Notes: generated by a model from the sequence alone, not told the origin. A stretch of DNA of 64,000 bases from Bisbaumannia pacifica (GCF_007989625.1 NZ_BJUK01000012.1:1-64000), one strand, 5' to 3'. Shown: positions 35,180 through 44,736, counted from the stretch's first letter. Numbers and translations are program-made.

Positions 35180-37033
35180 TTGTCGGCCCCGTCCCCGCCC
35201 ACGCCCCCCGCCAATCCCTTCGCCGGCTTCTTCGGCGTCTTCCGTTACAGTCGCCGGGCGATCCGCCTGGTGTGGGAGACCTCGCGGCCGCTGACCCTGG
35301 GCCTGGCGGTCTGCACCCTGGTGGCCGGGGTGCTGCCGGCGGTGGCGGCCTGGCTCGGCCAGTTGATCGTCGATGCGGTGGTGGCGGCCATGGCGGCGCA
35401 TCGGGAGGGCGGCCAGGCGCCGACCTTCGAGAGCCTCTGGCCGGTGCTGCGCTATGTGCTGGCCGAGGCCGGGGTGATCGCCCTGATCGCCCTGGCCCAG
35501 CGCGGCCTCTCCGCCCAGCAGTCGCTGCTGCGCGCCCAGCTCGGGCACAAGGTCAATGTGATGATCCTCGAGAAGGCGGGGCAGTTGTCACTGGCCCAGT
35601 TCGAGGACTCGGAGCTCTACGACCAACTGACCCGGGCCCGCCGCGAGGCCTCTACCCGCCCCCTGGCGCTGGTCAACAAGACCTTCGCCCTGGGCCAGCA
35701 CGGCATCTCCCTGGTCAGCTTCGGGGTACTGCTGGTGGGCTTCTCGCCCTGGGCGCTGCTGATCCTGGTGGTGGGGGCCCTGCCGGTGTTCCTCTCCGAG
35801 GCCAAGTTCTCCGGCGACGCCTTCCGGCTGTTCCGCTGGCGCTCGCCCCAGACCCGCATGCAGATGTACCTGGAGACGGTGCTGGCCCGCGAGGACAGCA
35901 TCAAGGAGGTGCGGCTGTTCGGCCTGGAACCACTGCTGCTGGGCCGCTATCGGGGCATCTTCGAGACTCTCTACGGCGAGGATCGCCGCCTGACCATTCG
36001 CCGCGACAGCTGGGGCTTCCTGCTCGGCCTGCTGGGCACCCTGGCCTTCTACGGCGCCTACGCCTGGGTGGTGATCGAGACGGTGGGCGGTGCCCTGACC
36101 CTGGGCGAGATGACCATGTACCTGATGGTCTTCAAGCAGGGCCAGGCGGCCCTCTCGGCGGGGCTCACCGCCATCGGCGGCATGTACGAGGACAACCTCT
36201 ACCTCTCCAATCTCTATGAGTACCTGGAGCAGCCGGTGGAGGGCGACGCCGGCACCCTGACCGCGGGCGTGCTTCCCGGCGACGGCATCCGCTTCGAGGG
36301 GGTCGCCTTTACCTACCCCGGCGCCGAGACCCCGGTGCTGGCGGGTATCGACCTGCACCTGCGCCCGGGCCAGAGCCTGGCCCTGGTCGGCGAGAACGGC
36401 TCCGGCAAGACCACCCTGATCAAGTTGCTGACCCGGCTCTACCCGCCCTCGGCGGGGCGCATCCTGCTCGACGGCAGCGACCTGCGCGACTGGGACGTGC
36501 GGGCCCTGCGCCGGCGCGTCGGGGTGATCTTCCAGGACTTCGTGCGTTACCAGCTGCAGGTGGGTGAGAACCTGGGGGTCGGCGACGTGGCCGCCTTCGA
36601 GGACGAGGCCCGCTGGCAGGCCGCCGCCCGCCTGGGCCTGGCGGACGCCTTTATCGAGCGCCTCGGCGGCGGCTACCGCACCCAGTTGGGGCGCTGGTTC
36701 AAGGGCGGCCAGGAGCTCTCCGGCGGCCAGTGGCAGAAGATCGCCCTGTCCCGGGCCTATATGCGCGAGGAGGCCGATATCCTGGTGCTCGACGAGCCCA
36801 CCGCGGCCATGGACGCCGCCGCCGAGGCCGAGGTCTTCGCCCGCTTCCGCGAGCACAGCCGCGACAAGATGACGATCCTGATCTCCCACCGTTTCTCCAC
36901 GGTGCGCGCCGCCGACCAGATCCTGGTGATCGACCGCGGCCGCATCCTCGAGCGCGGCACCCACGCCGAACTCCTGGCCCGGGACGGCCGCTACGCCCGA
37001 CTGTTCCGCCTCCAGGCCAAGGGCTACCGCTGA
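35180..37033 (+). CDS. ABC exporter, fused permease and ATPase
   Basis: About 617 residues. Six predicted membrane helices in the first 320 residues are followed by an ATPase with Walker A GENGSGKTT, Q loop VIFQDFVRY, signature ELSGGQWQK, Walker B ILVLDEPTAAMD and the switch His in ILISHRF. The architecture is that of type IV exporters (MsbA/HlyB-like) that work as dimers. I prefer the TTG at 35180 because GGAG lies upstream; the frame is open further upstream but not conserved. The exported compound is unknown. Confidence 0.88.
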   Translation: MSAPSPPTPPANPFAGFFGVFRYSRRAIRLVWETSRPLTLGLAVCTLVAGVLPAVAAWLGQLIVDAVVAAMAAHREGGQAPTFESLWPVLRYVLAEAGVIALIALAQRGLSAQQSLLRAQLGHKVNVMILEKAGQLSLAQFEDSELYDQLTRARREASTRPLALVNKTFALGQHGISLVSFGVLLVGFSPWALLILVVGALPVFLSEAKFSGDAFRLFRWRSPQTRMQMYLETVLAREDSIKEVRLFGLEPLLLGRYRGIFETLYGEDRRLTIRRDSWGFLLGLLGTLAFYGAYAWVVIETVGGALTLGEMTMYLMVFKQGQAALSAGLTAIGGMYEDNLYLSNLYEYLEQPVEGDAGTLTAGVLPGDGIRFEGVAFTYPGAETPVLAGIDLHLRPGQSLALVGENGSGKTTLIKLLTRLYPPSAGRILLDGSDLRDWDVRALRRRVGVIFQDFVRYQLQVGENLGVGDVAAFEDEARWQAAARLGLADAFIERLGGGYRTQLGRWFKGGQELSGGQWQKIALSRAYMREEADILVLDEPTAAMDAAAEAEVFARFREHSRDKMTILISHRFSTVRAADQILVIDRGRILERGTHAELLARDGRYARLFRLQAKGYR

Positions 37034-37075
37034 GCTACACTACAGGGCCAACGCCCGATCATGGAGGAGAGCGAG

Positions 37076-37495
37076 ATGTCCATCACCGCGAGTGGTCGCT
37101 GCCTGTGCGGCGCCGTGACCCTGGAGCTGAGCCTGGGCAACGCCAAGGTGGGCGCCTGCCACTGCAACCTGTGTCGTACCTGGGGCGGCGGCCCCCTGCT
37201 GGCCCTGGAGTCGGTGGAGGCGATGACACTGCACGGCGAGAAGCACGTCACCACCTATGCCTCCTCGGAATGGGCCGAGCGCGGATTCTGCGGCCGCTGC
37301 GGCACTCACCTCTTCTATCGCCTCACCTCCGGCGAGCATATCGCCGTGCCGGTGGGCCTGATCGACGACGGCCGCGCCTGGTGCTTCGAGGCCGAGATCT
37401 TTATCGACGAGAAGCCCGCCTTCTACGACTTCGCCAATGCCACCCACCAGATGACCGGCGCCGAGGTCTTCGCCGCCTTCGCCCGACAGGAGTAG
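37076..37495 (+). CDS. GFA-family (Gfa-like/CENP-V) zinc protein
   Basis: 139 residues. The two zinc-binding sets of the family are present: CLCGAV and ACHCNLCR near the N terminus, and FCGRCGTHLFYRL in the middle. Family members include the glutathione-dependent formaldehyde-activating protein, but most have no proven activity. The ATG at 37076 has GGAGG eight bases upstream; an ATG five codons earlier would leave no ribosome site. It follows the ABC exporter by 42 bp and may be cotranscribed. Confidence 0.88.
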   Translation: MSITASGRCLCGAVTLELSLGNAKVGACHCNLCRTWGGGPLLALESVEAMTLHGEKHVTTYASSEWAERGFCGRCGTHLFYRLTSGEHIAVPVGLIDDGRAWCFEAEIFIDEKPAFYDFANATHQMTGAEVFAAFARQE

Positions 37496-37595
37496 TCTCG
37501 GGCTTCGCCGGAAGGCGCCGGCCCTGCTACATTGGTCCCGCCAGGGGCCTATCCCCATGGCGCGATCGATTCCACCGACGAGAAGGATCCCCGAC

Positions 37596-38072
37596 ATGAG
37601 TCTTGCCATCGGCGACACGCTGCCCAACCTGACCCTCAAGACCAACGGCGCCCAGGGCCCCAAGGACATCGACACCGACGCCCTCTTCGCCGGCAAGAAG
37701 GTCGTGCTCTTCGCCGTGCCCGGCGCCTTTACCCCGGGCTGCTCCAATACCCATATGCCGGGCTTCGTGATCAAGGCCGACGAGATCCTCGCCAAGGGCG
37801 TGGACGCCATCGTCTGCACCTCGGTCAACGACGCCTTCGTGATGGACGCCTGGCAGAAGGACCAAAACGCCCAGGCCATCACCATGCTGGCCGACGGCAG
37901 CGCCGACTTCGCCGAGGCCATCGGCCTGAGCAAGGACCTCACCGCCGCCGGCCTGGGCGTGCGCAGCCAGCGCTATGCGCTGATCGCCAACGACGGCGTG
38001 GTGGAGTACCTGGGCGTCGACGAGAAGGGCGTCGACAAGAGCAGCGCCGAGACCATTCTCGCCCAGCTGTAA
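37596..38072 (+). CDS. Peroxiredoxin (Prx5-like)
   Basis: 158 residues; thiol peroxidase. The peroxidatic Cys49 lies in PGAFTPGCSNTHMPGF, the Prx5 signature, and a second cysteine is at 74 (AIVCTSVND). There is no C-terminal glutaredoxin fusion, so reduction must come from a separate glutaredoxin or thioredoxin. AAGGA precedes the ATG at 37596. It is convergent with the AraC gene, separated by a perfect palindromic terminator. Confidence 0.92.
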   Translation: MSLAIGDTLPNLTLKTNGAQGPKDIDTDALFAGKKVVLFAVPGAFTPGCSNTHMPGFVIKADEILAKGVDAIVCTSVNDAFVMDAWQKDQNAQAITMLADGSADFAEAIGLSKDLTAAGLGVRSQRYALIANDGVVEYLGVDEKGVDKSSAETILAQL

Positions 38073-38088
38073 CGATCGACCGCGAGTC

Positions 38089-38118
38089 CCCGAGGGCCGG
38101 CGATCGCCGGCCCTCGGG
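38089..38118. terminator. Perfect 30-bp palindrome between convergent peroxiredoxin and AraC genes
   Basis: A perfect inverted repeat centred at 38103/38104, 16 bp past the peroxiredoxin stop. There is no long U tract on either side, so its role as a bidirectional terminator is inferred. Confidence 0.6.
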
Positions 38119-38139
38119 CCGATAAGATCTCATCTATGG

Positions 38140-39087
38140 TTAATCGATCAGTATACGGCGACGCATCTCGCTGGCAGAGCAACCGAAATGGCGTCGGAAG
38201 GCGCGACAAAATTGTGCCTGATCCGAGAACCCCCAGCGGTAGGCGATCTCGCCAATGGTGATACCACAGGCCGCATCACAGAGGTCTCGGCGTGCCGCCT
38301 CCAAGCGCTGGCGACGAATCCATTCGTTAACGGTATGGCCGGTCTCGGAGAAAAGTTTGTGTAAGTAACGCAGCGAGATGCCGCTGTGGACAGCCACCAG
38401 GGCAGGATCCAACTCAGGGTTGCCGAGCTGACTGGCGATAAAGCGTTCGATACGCATCAAATGGGCCGTCTTGAGGTGAGACTGCTCGCTATTCAGTACC
38501 CGCTCATCCTGCTCGAGCACTAGAGACAACATGCCCAACGCCTGCTCGAAGAGACGATTGCGATCTCCCGGTGAACACTCTTCATATCGCTCGGCACAAA
38601 TCATCAGGAACTCGACGAAGGCCCGCCCCATCCCCCTCTCGGCGTCGAAACAGTGCTGAGAGTAACGCTCGGGACGCCGTACTCGATACTGCATCGCTTC
38701 GCCGGGTACCTTGAAGACCCACATGGCATTACGATGCTCATAACCGAAGCGATAGGGCGCATCCCCCTGCTCGACGATAAAGCCACCGGGGCGGCAGCGC
38801 AGGGTACGCCCATGCTGATCGAAATAAACGCTGGTGTGCTGGGGAATGGTCACCAAGAAAGAAGACTCGCTGTCATCAGCGATCTGCGTTTCATTACGCG
38901 CATACTCAAGACGGTCAGAGCATAAGCGAGAGAGAGAAAAGCCGTCGTTATCCGCTTTCCATACTTTGAGAGAGCCCTGAAACCCGCCTTGGTCGTCACC
39001 ATAGTTCAGCGTCAGTGGGAAATAGGTCGTCGATACCATGCGAGACCACTGATCTCGAGCCTCGATGGCTTGTGCCTCTAGAGTCAT
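38140..39087 (-). CDS. AraC-family regulator of the hydantoinase-type operon
   Basis: 315 residues. The N-terminal ligand domain (AraC_binding_2-like, with CRPGGFIVEQGDAPYRFGYEH) is followed by a C-terminal double helix-turn-helix (GISLRYLHKLFSETGHTVNEWIRRQRLEAA, IGEIAYRWGFSDQAQFCRAFRRHFG). It lies 76 bp downstream of the hyuA-like gene on the same strand and is probably the last gene of the block. Codon use has more A/T-ending codons than the flanking genes, like the rest of the block, suggesting common acquisition. Confidence 0.9.
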   Translation of the reverse strand: MTLEAQAIEARDQWSRMVSTTYFPLTLNYGDDQGGFQGSLKVWKADNDGFSLSRLCSDRLEYARNETQIADDSESSFLVTIPQHTSVYFDQHGRTLRCRPGGFIVEQGDAPYRFGYEHRNAMWVFKVPGEAMQYRVRRPERYSQHCFDAERGMGRAFVEFLMICAERYEECSPGDRNRLFEQALGMLSLVLEQDERVLNSEQSHLKTAHLMRIERFIASQLGNPELDPALVAVHSGISLRYLHKLFSETGHTVNEWIRRQRLEAARRDLCDAACGITIGEIAYRWGFSDQAQFCRAFRRHFGCSASEMRRRILID

Positions 39088-39163
39088 GGGTCACCTCGTC
39101 ACTCTTGTTGTTATGAGGTCGGGGGGCGCCAATGCGCCCCCACGTCTTGCCATCCATGATGCC

Positions 39164-41254
39164 TTATTCGCCCTCACCTGGGGTCAACAGATAAGTGGCC
39201 GCGCGGGTCAGACTCGCACGCCAACCGGGCGGTATGACGATATTGGTTGTCGGTTCCTCAATCACCGCCGGTCCGCGAATACAGAGATCCGGATCGAGCT
39301 TCTCACCATCGTAGACTGGGGCGAGCGTCCAATCGCCACTCTCGTCGAAGAGCATATCACGCTGTCCCTTGCGGGCCTGCTCCAGATCGAGACCACGCGG
39401 CGCGAGTTCCGGCATCTGCGGCGGCGCCACCCACCCCACCACCGAGCACTCCAGGTTGACCAGTTCGATGGCGCTATGTGGCTCACTATAGGAATAAAGT
39501 GCCTCATGGCGATCATGGAAGGCGGCCTTGAGATCTTGCCAGCCCTGAGCATCCAGACGATCGGACTGTAGCTCCACGGTGCACTCGTGAATCTGGCCAA
39601 GGTAGCGAATCTCGAGTCGATAGTGACAATCGATCTCGTTACGTTCGAAACCATCCTGCCGCAGTTGCTCCACTCCCTGGTCTCGCAATGACGCTAACCG
39701 CTCATTGAGTACATCGCGATGAGCCTCATCCTCATCCAGGGGCAACGGCAACGAGGAAAGCTTCTCGTACTGAACGTTGGAGATGATCTGACCAAAGGCG
39801 CACAACCCCGAGGCGACCTTCGGCACCAGCACCTGGCGAATCCCCATCTCGTCGGCCAGGCGAACCAGGTGCATACCGGCAGCGCCGCCGGCTCCAATCA
39901 GGGCAAAATCGCGGGGATCATAACCCTGCTCCACCGAGACTCGGCGAATGCCGTTGACCATATTGAGATTAACCAGCGTCGAGATACCGAAGGCGGCCCG
40001 CTCTACGCTGATACCCAGCGGCTTCGCCACCTTGTCATATATCGCCTGATAAGCCGCCTCTCGATCCAGACATACCGTACCGCCCAGCACGGCGTCCGGG
40101 TTCAGGTAACCGAGCACCAGGTTAGCATCGGTGACCGTGGGCTCCTGCCCACCCTTGCCATAGCAGACCGGTCCTGGGGTCGCCCCGGCGCTGCGCGGCC
40201 CCACCTGGAGCATGCCCTGATCGTTAAGGTGTGCGATGGAGCCCCCGCCCGCACCCAGGGTTTCCACCTGGATCATCGGTACGCCAATGCGGTAGCGCAG
40301 GAAGTCCACATCCTTGCTGAAGTTGGTCTGCCCTCCCCGGGTCAGGGTGATGTCGAAGGAAGTCCCCCCCATATCCACGGTGATAACGTTGTCGATCCCG
40401 AAGGGCCGTGCCACATGAAGCCCAGCCTGGGGGGCCGACGCAGGACCAGAGTTGATGGCGGTTACCGCACGCTCGCTCATCATCTTGCCCTGGGCCAGAC
40501 CTCCATTGGACTGGAAGTACTGCACAGGATGACGCGCTCCCAGCTCCTCGAAGAGGGCATCAATGCGCGACACATAGCGCTGCATCACCGGACTCAGGTA
40601 AGCATTGACCACCGTCGTAGAAGTTCGGGTGTATTCACGCACCTGGGGATAGACTTCACTGCCGGCACAGACAAACACTTCGGGTAAGAGCTCACGCACC
40701 AGGGCCAGGGCGCGAGCCTCGTGATCCGGGTTGGTCACCGACCAGAGGAAGGAGATTGCCACCGCCTCGACTCCCTGATCGCGGAAATAACCCAGCGCCT
40801 CGCGAATCGCTGCCTCGTCGAGCGGCTCCCGTTCACGGCCATCGCTCAGGATTCGTCCACCGATCGGGCGCCTCAGATGGCGTGGCACCAGCATGTGCGC
40901 CGGGGGGTATTCCGGATCGTAGCGGTAACCGTCTTCCTTGTGTCCAAGCCGAATCTCCAGGCTATCCTCGTGCCCCGCCGAACAGAGCAGCCCCACCTTG
41001 ACGCCCTGACGTTCAATCAAGGCATTCAGGGCGACGGTGGTGCCATTGATGCAGAGATCGGCATTGGCGACGATCTCAGCGGCAGGCTTGCCCAGGGCAT
41101 CGGCGATCTGCGCCAGACCGGCCCGGATCGCCTTGGTGCCATCCTCAGGCGTGGATGGGCTCTTGAACAGCCTCACCCGGCCCTCCCGATCAGCGATAAT
41201 AAAGTCGGTAAAAGTACCGCCGGCGTCGATGCCCAGTCGATAGTCATGTTTCAT
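39164..41254 (-). CDS. Hydantoinase/oxoprolinase family protein, subunit A (HyuA-like)
   Basis: 696 residues; ATP-dependent cyclic amide hydrolase subunit with the actin-like N-terminal domain (GIDAGGTFTDFIIAD), the central VDMGGTSFDITL and the C-terminal GAGGAAGMHLVRLADEMGI. It forms a complex with the B subunit encoded just upstream (19-bp gap). Relatives open 5-oxoproline, N-methylhydantoin, caprolactam or carboxylate acetophenones; motifs do not separate these. AGGAGG precedes the ATG at 41254. GC content is lower than in the flanks. Confidence 0.9.
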   Translation of the reverse strand: MKHDYRLGIDAGGTFTDFIIADREGRVRLFKSPSTPEDGTKAIRAGLAQIADALGKPAAEIVANADLCINGTTVALNALIERQGVKVGLLCSAGHEDSLEIRLGHKEDGYRYDPEYPPAHMLVPRHLRRPIGGRILSDGREREPLDEAAIREALGYFRDQGVEAVAISFLWSVTNPDHEARALALVRELLPEVFVCAGSEVYPQVREYTRTSTTVVNAYLSPVMQRYVSRIDALFEELGARHPVQYFQSNGGLAQGKMMSERAVTAINSGPASAPQAGLHVARPFGIDNVITVDMGGTSFDITLTRGGQTNFSKDVDFLRYRIGVPMIQVETLGAGGGSIAHLNDQGMLQVGPRSAGATPGPVCYGKGGQEPTVTDANLVLGYLNPDAVLGGTVCLDREAAYQAIYDKVAKPLGISVERAAFGISTLVNLNMVNGIRRVSVEQGYDPRDFALIGAGGAAGMHLVRLADEMGIRQVLVPKVASGLCAFGQIISNVQYEKLSSLPLPLDEDEAHRDVLNERLASLRDQGVEQLRQDGFERNEIDCHYRLEIRYLGQIHECTVELQSDRLDAQGWQDLKAAFHDRHEALYSYSEPHSAIELVNLECSVVGWVAPPQMPELAPRGLDLEQARKGQRDMLFDESGDWTLAPVYDGEKLDPDLCIRGPAVIEEPTTNIVIPPGWRASLTRAATYLLTPGEGE

Positions 41255-41273
41255 TGTTGTGTCCTCCTCAGGA

Positions 41274-43019
41274 TCAGCCGGCTTGGCGCTGCTGGTGGGT
41301 AGCCTCGATGTCGAGTTCACCACTGGCAGTCACGATCACCCCATAGTCGAGCCGGGCTCCCTCGCGAGAGACCAGACCATTCGTTATGTCATCGAGCACC
41401 TCCTCCACGGGGCGGGTAAAGGGATCTCCGAAGCCGCCACCGCCAGGATTGATATTGATCACACGCTCACCGGGGGCGATCTCCAGCATGGCGTTATGGT
41501 CATAGGCGGTCTCACTACCGTCGCCATGACGATGGACAAGGCGCCCCAGCTTGGGCTCGATCAGGGTATTCCGGGCACCTGCGGCACCGGCAGTGGGATA
41601 CTGTCGTCCCTCGCCGAAGGCAACGGTAGTCATCACGTGATCCAGGGGCTCGATCTCCAACCAGGTCCCGGAGCCACCGCGTCGCTCGCCGGCGCCGCCG
41701 CTGTCGGGCACTAGTCCATAGCGGTGGATCAGGATCGGATAGGAGTATTCCAGTAGCTCGATATCTCCCGACATCAGGGCACCGAAGCAGCACAACGGTC
41801 CACGGGAGTGCCAGCCATCCATTCCCCGGGTCGCGCCCGCACCGGAGATGATCGAGGCCAGCACCATGGTGACGTACTGGTCATCACCTCGCCGTGGATC
41901 CTTGCCGGCAATATTGATGCCGCTGGCATGTCCCCAGGAAGCACTGACCCGATCCGGAGCGGCCTGCTCGAAGGCCAGGCGTACCGCGTCGGTCAGGGTC
42001 TCCATGGGCGTAGTGGTGCAGTTGGCATGCGGAGCCGGCTCGGTGGCATTGCACAGAGTGCCCGGTGGCCCCATATCGATACTGACGCAGCGGTAAAGCC
42101 CTTCGTTGTAGGGAGGCGGCAACTGGGCAAACATCATCAGTCCCAGCAGCACCCCGGACATGGAGTTTCCCTCGTAGGAGTTGATGAAATAGGGCACCTG
42201 GGGTGGGCTATCGATGTGAATTGCTACTTCATCATTGCGTACCGATACATGGGCGGTGATCTCGAGATCACCGAGACCATGGCCGGAATCTTCCAACCGG
42301 GCCTTGCCAAAGTAGTCACCATCTGGCACTTGGCGAATCAGGCTGCGCATCTGGCGGTCCGCCATGGCCTTGAGTTCGGCAATGGCAGCCTTGACGGTAT
42401 CCACCCCATAGCGTTCCAGCAACGCCAGCAAGTGACGCTCCCCCACGCGACAGGCGCCGTACTGAGCGTTAAGGTCGCCTTCCTGACTCTCGCGTGCCCG
42501 CATATTGGTCAGCAGCAGGTTGATCACGTCCTCGCGCCGCTTTCCCTTCTCCCATAACTTGACCGGGGGGATACGCAGCCCCTCCGCATAGATCTCCTTG
42601 GCATCCGGGTTGTAACCCGCCGGCACCGGTCCACCGATATCGGTGAGGTGGCCCTTGCACACCGTCCAGAACACCAGTTCGCCTCGAAAGAAGACCGGCT
42701 TATACATGCAGCAATCGATGATATGACTGCCCTTATAGGCCGGATCATTGTGGTAGATAACATCGCCCTCGGCGATGTCTTCACCATAGAAGCCCGCAAC
42801 AGCTTTCATGGCAGGAATCAGGGAACCTAGATGAATCGGAATATCCTGCCCTTGGAGGATCATTTCTGGCAGGTGGTCGAAGAGAGCATTGGAGTAGTCA
42901 TGGGCGAGATTGAAGACGCTGGAGCGGCCGGTCTTCTCCAGAGTCAGGGTCATCTCTCGCTGGGCGGTTTCCAGCGCTCCCCTGACCACGGCCAGCGTGA
43001 TGGGATCAATGGTCGACAT
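41274..43019 (-). CDS. Hydantoinase/oxoprolinase family protein, subunit B (HyuB-like)
   Basis: 581 residues; the N terminus MSTIDPITLAVVRGALE and the central GDVIYHNDPAYKGSHIIDC, PVFFRGELVFWTVCKGHLTDIGG and C-terminal GGGGFGDPFTRP motifs are diagnostic. It pairs with the A subunit encoded downstream. I chose the ATG at 43019 because GGAG lies six bases upstream; the open frame continues 61 codons into unconserved sequence. The gap of 336 bp to the permease gene contains structured elements described separately. Confidence 0.9.
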   Translation of the reverse strand: MSTIDPITLAVVRGALETAQREMTLTLEKTGRSSVFNLAHDYSNALFDHLPEMILQGQDIPIHLGSLIPAMKAVAGFYGEDIAEGDVIYHNDPAYKGSHIIDCCMYKPVFFRGELVFWTVCKGHLTDIGGPVPAGYNPDAKEIYAEGLRIPPVKLWEKGKRREDVINLLLTNMRARESQEGDLNAQYGACRVGERHLLALLERYGVDTVKAAIAELKAMADRQMRSLIRQVPDGDYFGKARLEDSGHGLGDLEITAHVSVRNDEVAIHIDSPPQVPYFINSYEGNSMSGVLLGLMMFAQLPPPYNEGLYRCVSIDMGPPGTLCNATEPAPHANCTTTPMETLTDAVRLAFEQAAPDRVSASWGHASGINIAGKDPRRGDDQYVTMVLASIISGAGATRGMDGWHSRGPLCCFGALMSGDIELLEYSYPILIHRYGLVPDSGGAGERRGGSGTWLEIEPLDHVMTTVAFGEGRQYPTAGAAGARNTLIEPKLGRLVHRHGDGSETAYDHNAMLEIAPGERVININPGGGGFGDPFTRPVEEVLDDITNGLVSREGARLDYGVIVTASGELDIEATHQQRQAG

Positions 43020-43276
43020 ATGGGACTCCGATATTGTCGTTGTGAGCCTTGCGATATCACGACGCGCGTCGATGACACCGATGGCCGAGGCCATGTCCTC
43101 TACACTACGGTCCGTCAGGTCTCGGAGCTTGCTATCTGGCGAGCAGTGAATTGACGTTGCGTGCACTCCCATCCAACCAATCCCGGGTGCACTTAACGCC
43201 AATCCTTAGGGGGCTTCGTCGGTTAAGCTGGAACCGGGTGACGCGACGCGTGGAGAGCCGCGTCGCGCCTCTACTT

Positions 43277-43298
43277 GCCGCCCTTGGGCGGCTTTTTT
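43277..43298 (+). terminator. Intrinsic terminator on the plus strand, without an annotated gene before it
   Basis: A perfect 7-bp stem (43277-43283 with 43286-43292), 2-base loop, then six T residues. The nearest plus-strand gene lies far upstream, so it implies an unannotated transcript starting in the hyuB upstream region, or protection against antisense reading. Confidence 0.8.
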
Positions 43299-43303
43299 CG
43301 GCA

Positions 43304-43335
43304 CAAAAAATACTGCCGAAGCCCAGGACTCCGGC
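43304..43335 (-). terminator. Intrinsic terminator of the NCS1 permease gene
   Basis: On the minus strand GCCGGAG pairs with CTTCGGC across a 7-base loop (one G-T pair), followed by AGTATTTTTTG. It lies 21 bp past the permease stop, facing the plus-strand terminator. Confidence 0.8.
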
Positions 43336-43355
43336 CGCAACGTATCAAGCGACAA

Positions 43356-44705
43356 TCACTCCTTGAGCAGACTCGCCATGTACCAGGCCGGATTGGCCCG
43401 GCGCAGTCCCAGTTCATAGAGGAGGTAAGAGCAGAAAAAGGTCACTGGGGCTGAGAAGCCAACCAAGGTAGGTAACTGCATCAACACTATGCCCACCAGG
43501 ATCGCTCCCCCCCAGGCCAGAAGACCACAAGGGTTGAAAGCCGGAATATGAGCATTATCCAGCTCCACATGGCCCTGAAAGCGGCTCTGATAGGTGGGCG
43601 ATATAATATGCGCTAGGGCCACACCCACCCAGGCCACCACGAACACCCCCTGATAGGCCAACGCCTGAAGCAGATAAGTAAAGACATCTGCCATCATCAA
43701 GCCATAGGCCATGGCACCAATCAGGCAACCAGCTAACACCTTACCCAGTCGCCGGCCTGTCACCTTGCGAACCAAGGATTCGAAGTTGACCGTGGCCAGA
43801 TAGAAGTTGGCGGTATTAATCCGGCTCTGCGTTACCCATACCAGTAGCAGGCCACCCACCCCCATCAACTCCAGCAGCCCCAGCACGATAGAGGCTTCGG
43901 ATAATCCGCCGATGGGAATCATGGAGTCGAGCAGGATACCCACTACCCCGCTGAACAGGAACGCCATTAAATAGAACGGCACACCAAAGGTGATTCGTGA
44001 ATGAAAGAGCACATCCTTAGGGCGACCAAAACGCGCATAGTCAAAGGTAAACATCATCAACACCCAGACGCCCATATAGTAGGCAAAAGTGTGCAACCAC
44101 CCAAAGGTAGGGGCTCCACCGTCCGGCACACGCGCCAGCCAATCAGCAGGATACCCAAACTCACTGATCGCCATCCCCACGGCGATCAACATTCCCACAA
44201 CATAGACTGGCAGCAACACCCCATTAAACTTGTCCAGCCAATGCTGCACGCTACCAAAAATCAGCGAGACCCCTAGCACCACCACAATAGCGGTGGCCAT
44301 TGCCATGGAGAGAGAGCCACTCCATTCGGCCAATACCAGGGCCATGACATAGCCTTCGAAGACCGCGTAGTAGAGGGCAGTGGCAAAGAAGATCAAGGTG
44401 GCCACCATGGCTCCGAAATGGCCAAACAGCACCTTGGAGAAGAGCGCCACGGTCAACCCGGTACGCATGGCGTAGCGGCTGATCACCACATTGATGGCAC
44501 CATAGGCTAATACCGTTAAAACAATTCCGATCAAGGCATTAGCAGTGCCGTAGTGGCGTGCCATGGCGGCGGCGACAACCAGGTAGAAGATGGCACTGCA
44601 GACCGCCCACCAGGCCATCATCAAATTACCACGGGGCATGCGCCCAGATTCCGGCACTGGCCCCTCGGCATAGTCGAGATCGTTCTCTTGTTTTCGCTGG
44701 GTCAT
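43356..44705 (-). CDS. NCS1-family nucleobase/hydantoin:cation symporter
   Basis: 449 residues with about 12 membrane helices; resembles cytosine/purine permeases (CodB-like) and hydantoin carriers such as Mhp1. It begins in MPRGNLMMAWWAVCSAIFYLV and ends with a short cytosolic tail. The ATG at 44705 has AAGG upstream; earlier in-frame starts are not conserved. As the first gene before hyuBA it probably imports the cyclic amide substrate, which supports a hydantoin- or pyrimidine-like compound over oxoproline. Confidence 0.87.
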   Translation of the reverse strand: MTQRKQENDLDYAEGPVPESGRMPRGNLMMAWWAVCSAIFYLVVAAAMARHYGTANALIGIVLTVLAYGAINVVISRYAMRTGLTVALFSKVLFGHFGAMVATLIFFATALYYAVFEGYVMALVLAEWSGSLSMAMATAIVVVLGVSLIFGSVQHWLDKFNGVLLPVYVVGMLIAVGMAISEFGYPADWLARVPDGGAPTFGWLHTFAYYMGVWVLMMFTFDYARFGRPKDVLFHSRITFGVPFYLMAFLFSGVVGILLDSMIPIGGLSEASIVLGLLELMGVGGLLLVWVTQSRINTANFYLATVNFESLVRKVTGRRLGKVLAGCLIGAMAYGLMMADVFTYLLQALAYQGVFVVAWVGVALAHIISPTYQSRFQGHVELDNAHIPAFNPCGLLAWGGAILVGIVLMQLPTLVGFSAPVTFFCSYLLYELGLRRANPAWYMASLLKE

Positions 44706-44736
44706 TTGGCTTACCTTTTTGTGCTTGTTATACAAA

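Larger units (their letters stand above)
43020..43355. other. Intergenic region upstream of the HyuB-like gene, rich in hairpins
   Basis: 336 bases without a credible gene. It holds GTGCAC inverted repeats near 43158-43191, a GC hairpin near 43240-43270 (arms GCGACGCG/CGCGTCGC), a plus-strand terminator (43277-43298) and a minus-strand terminator (43304-43335). The promoter of hyuBA-araC, if separate from the permease, must lie here. Confidence 0.55.

Noticed and set aside
43200-43275. Resemblance to a lysine or other riboswitch upstream of hyuB (minus-strand GAGGCGCG)
   Set aside because: Only the short GAGGCGCG stretch agrees; the conserved loops and junctions of the lysine class are absent, and the gene function does not fit.
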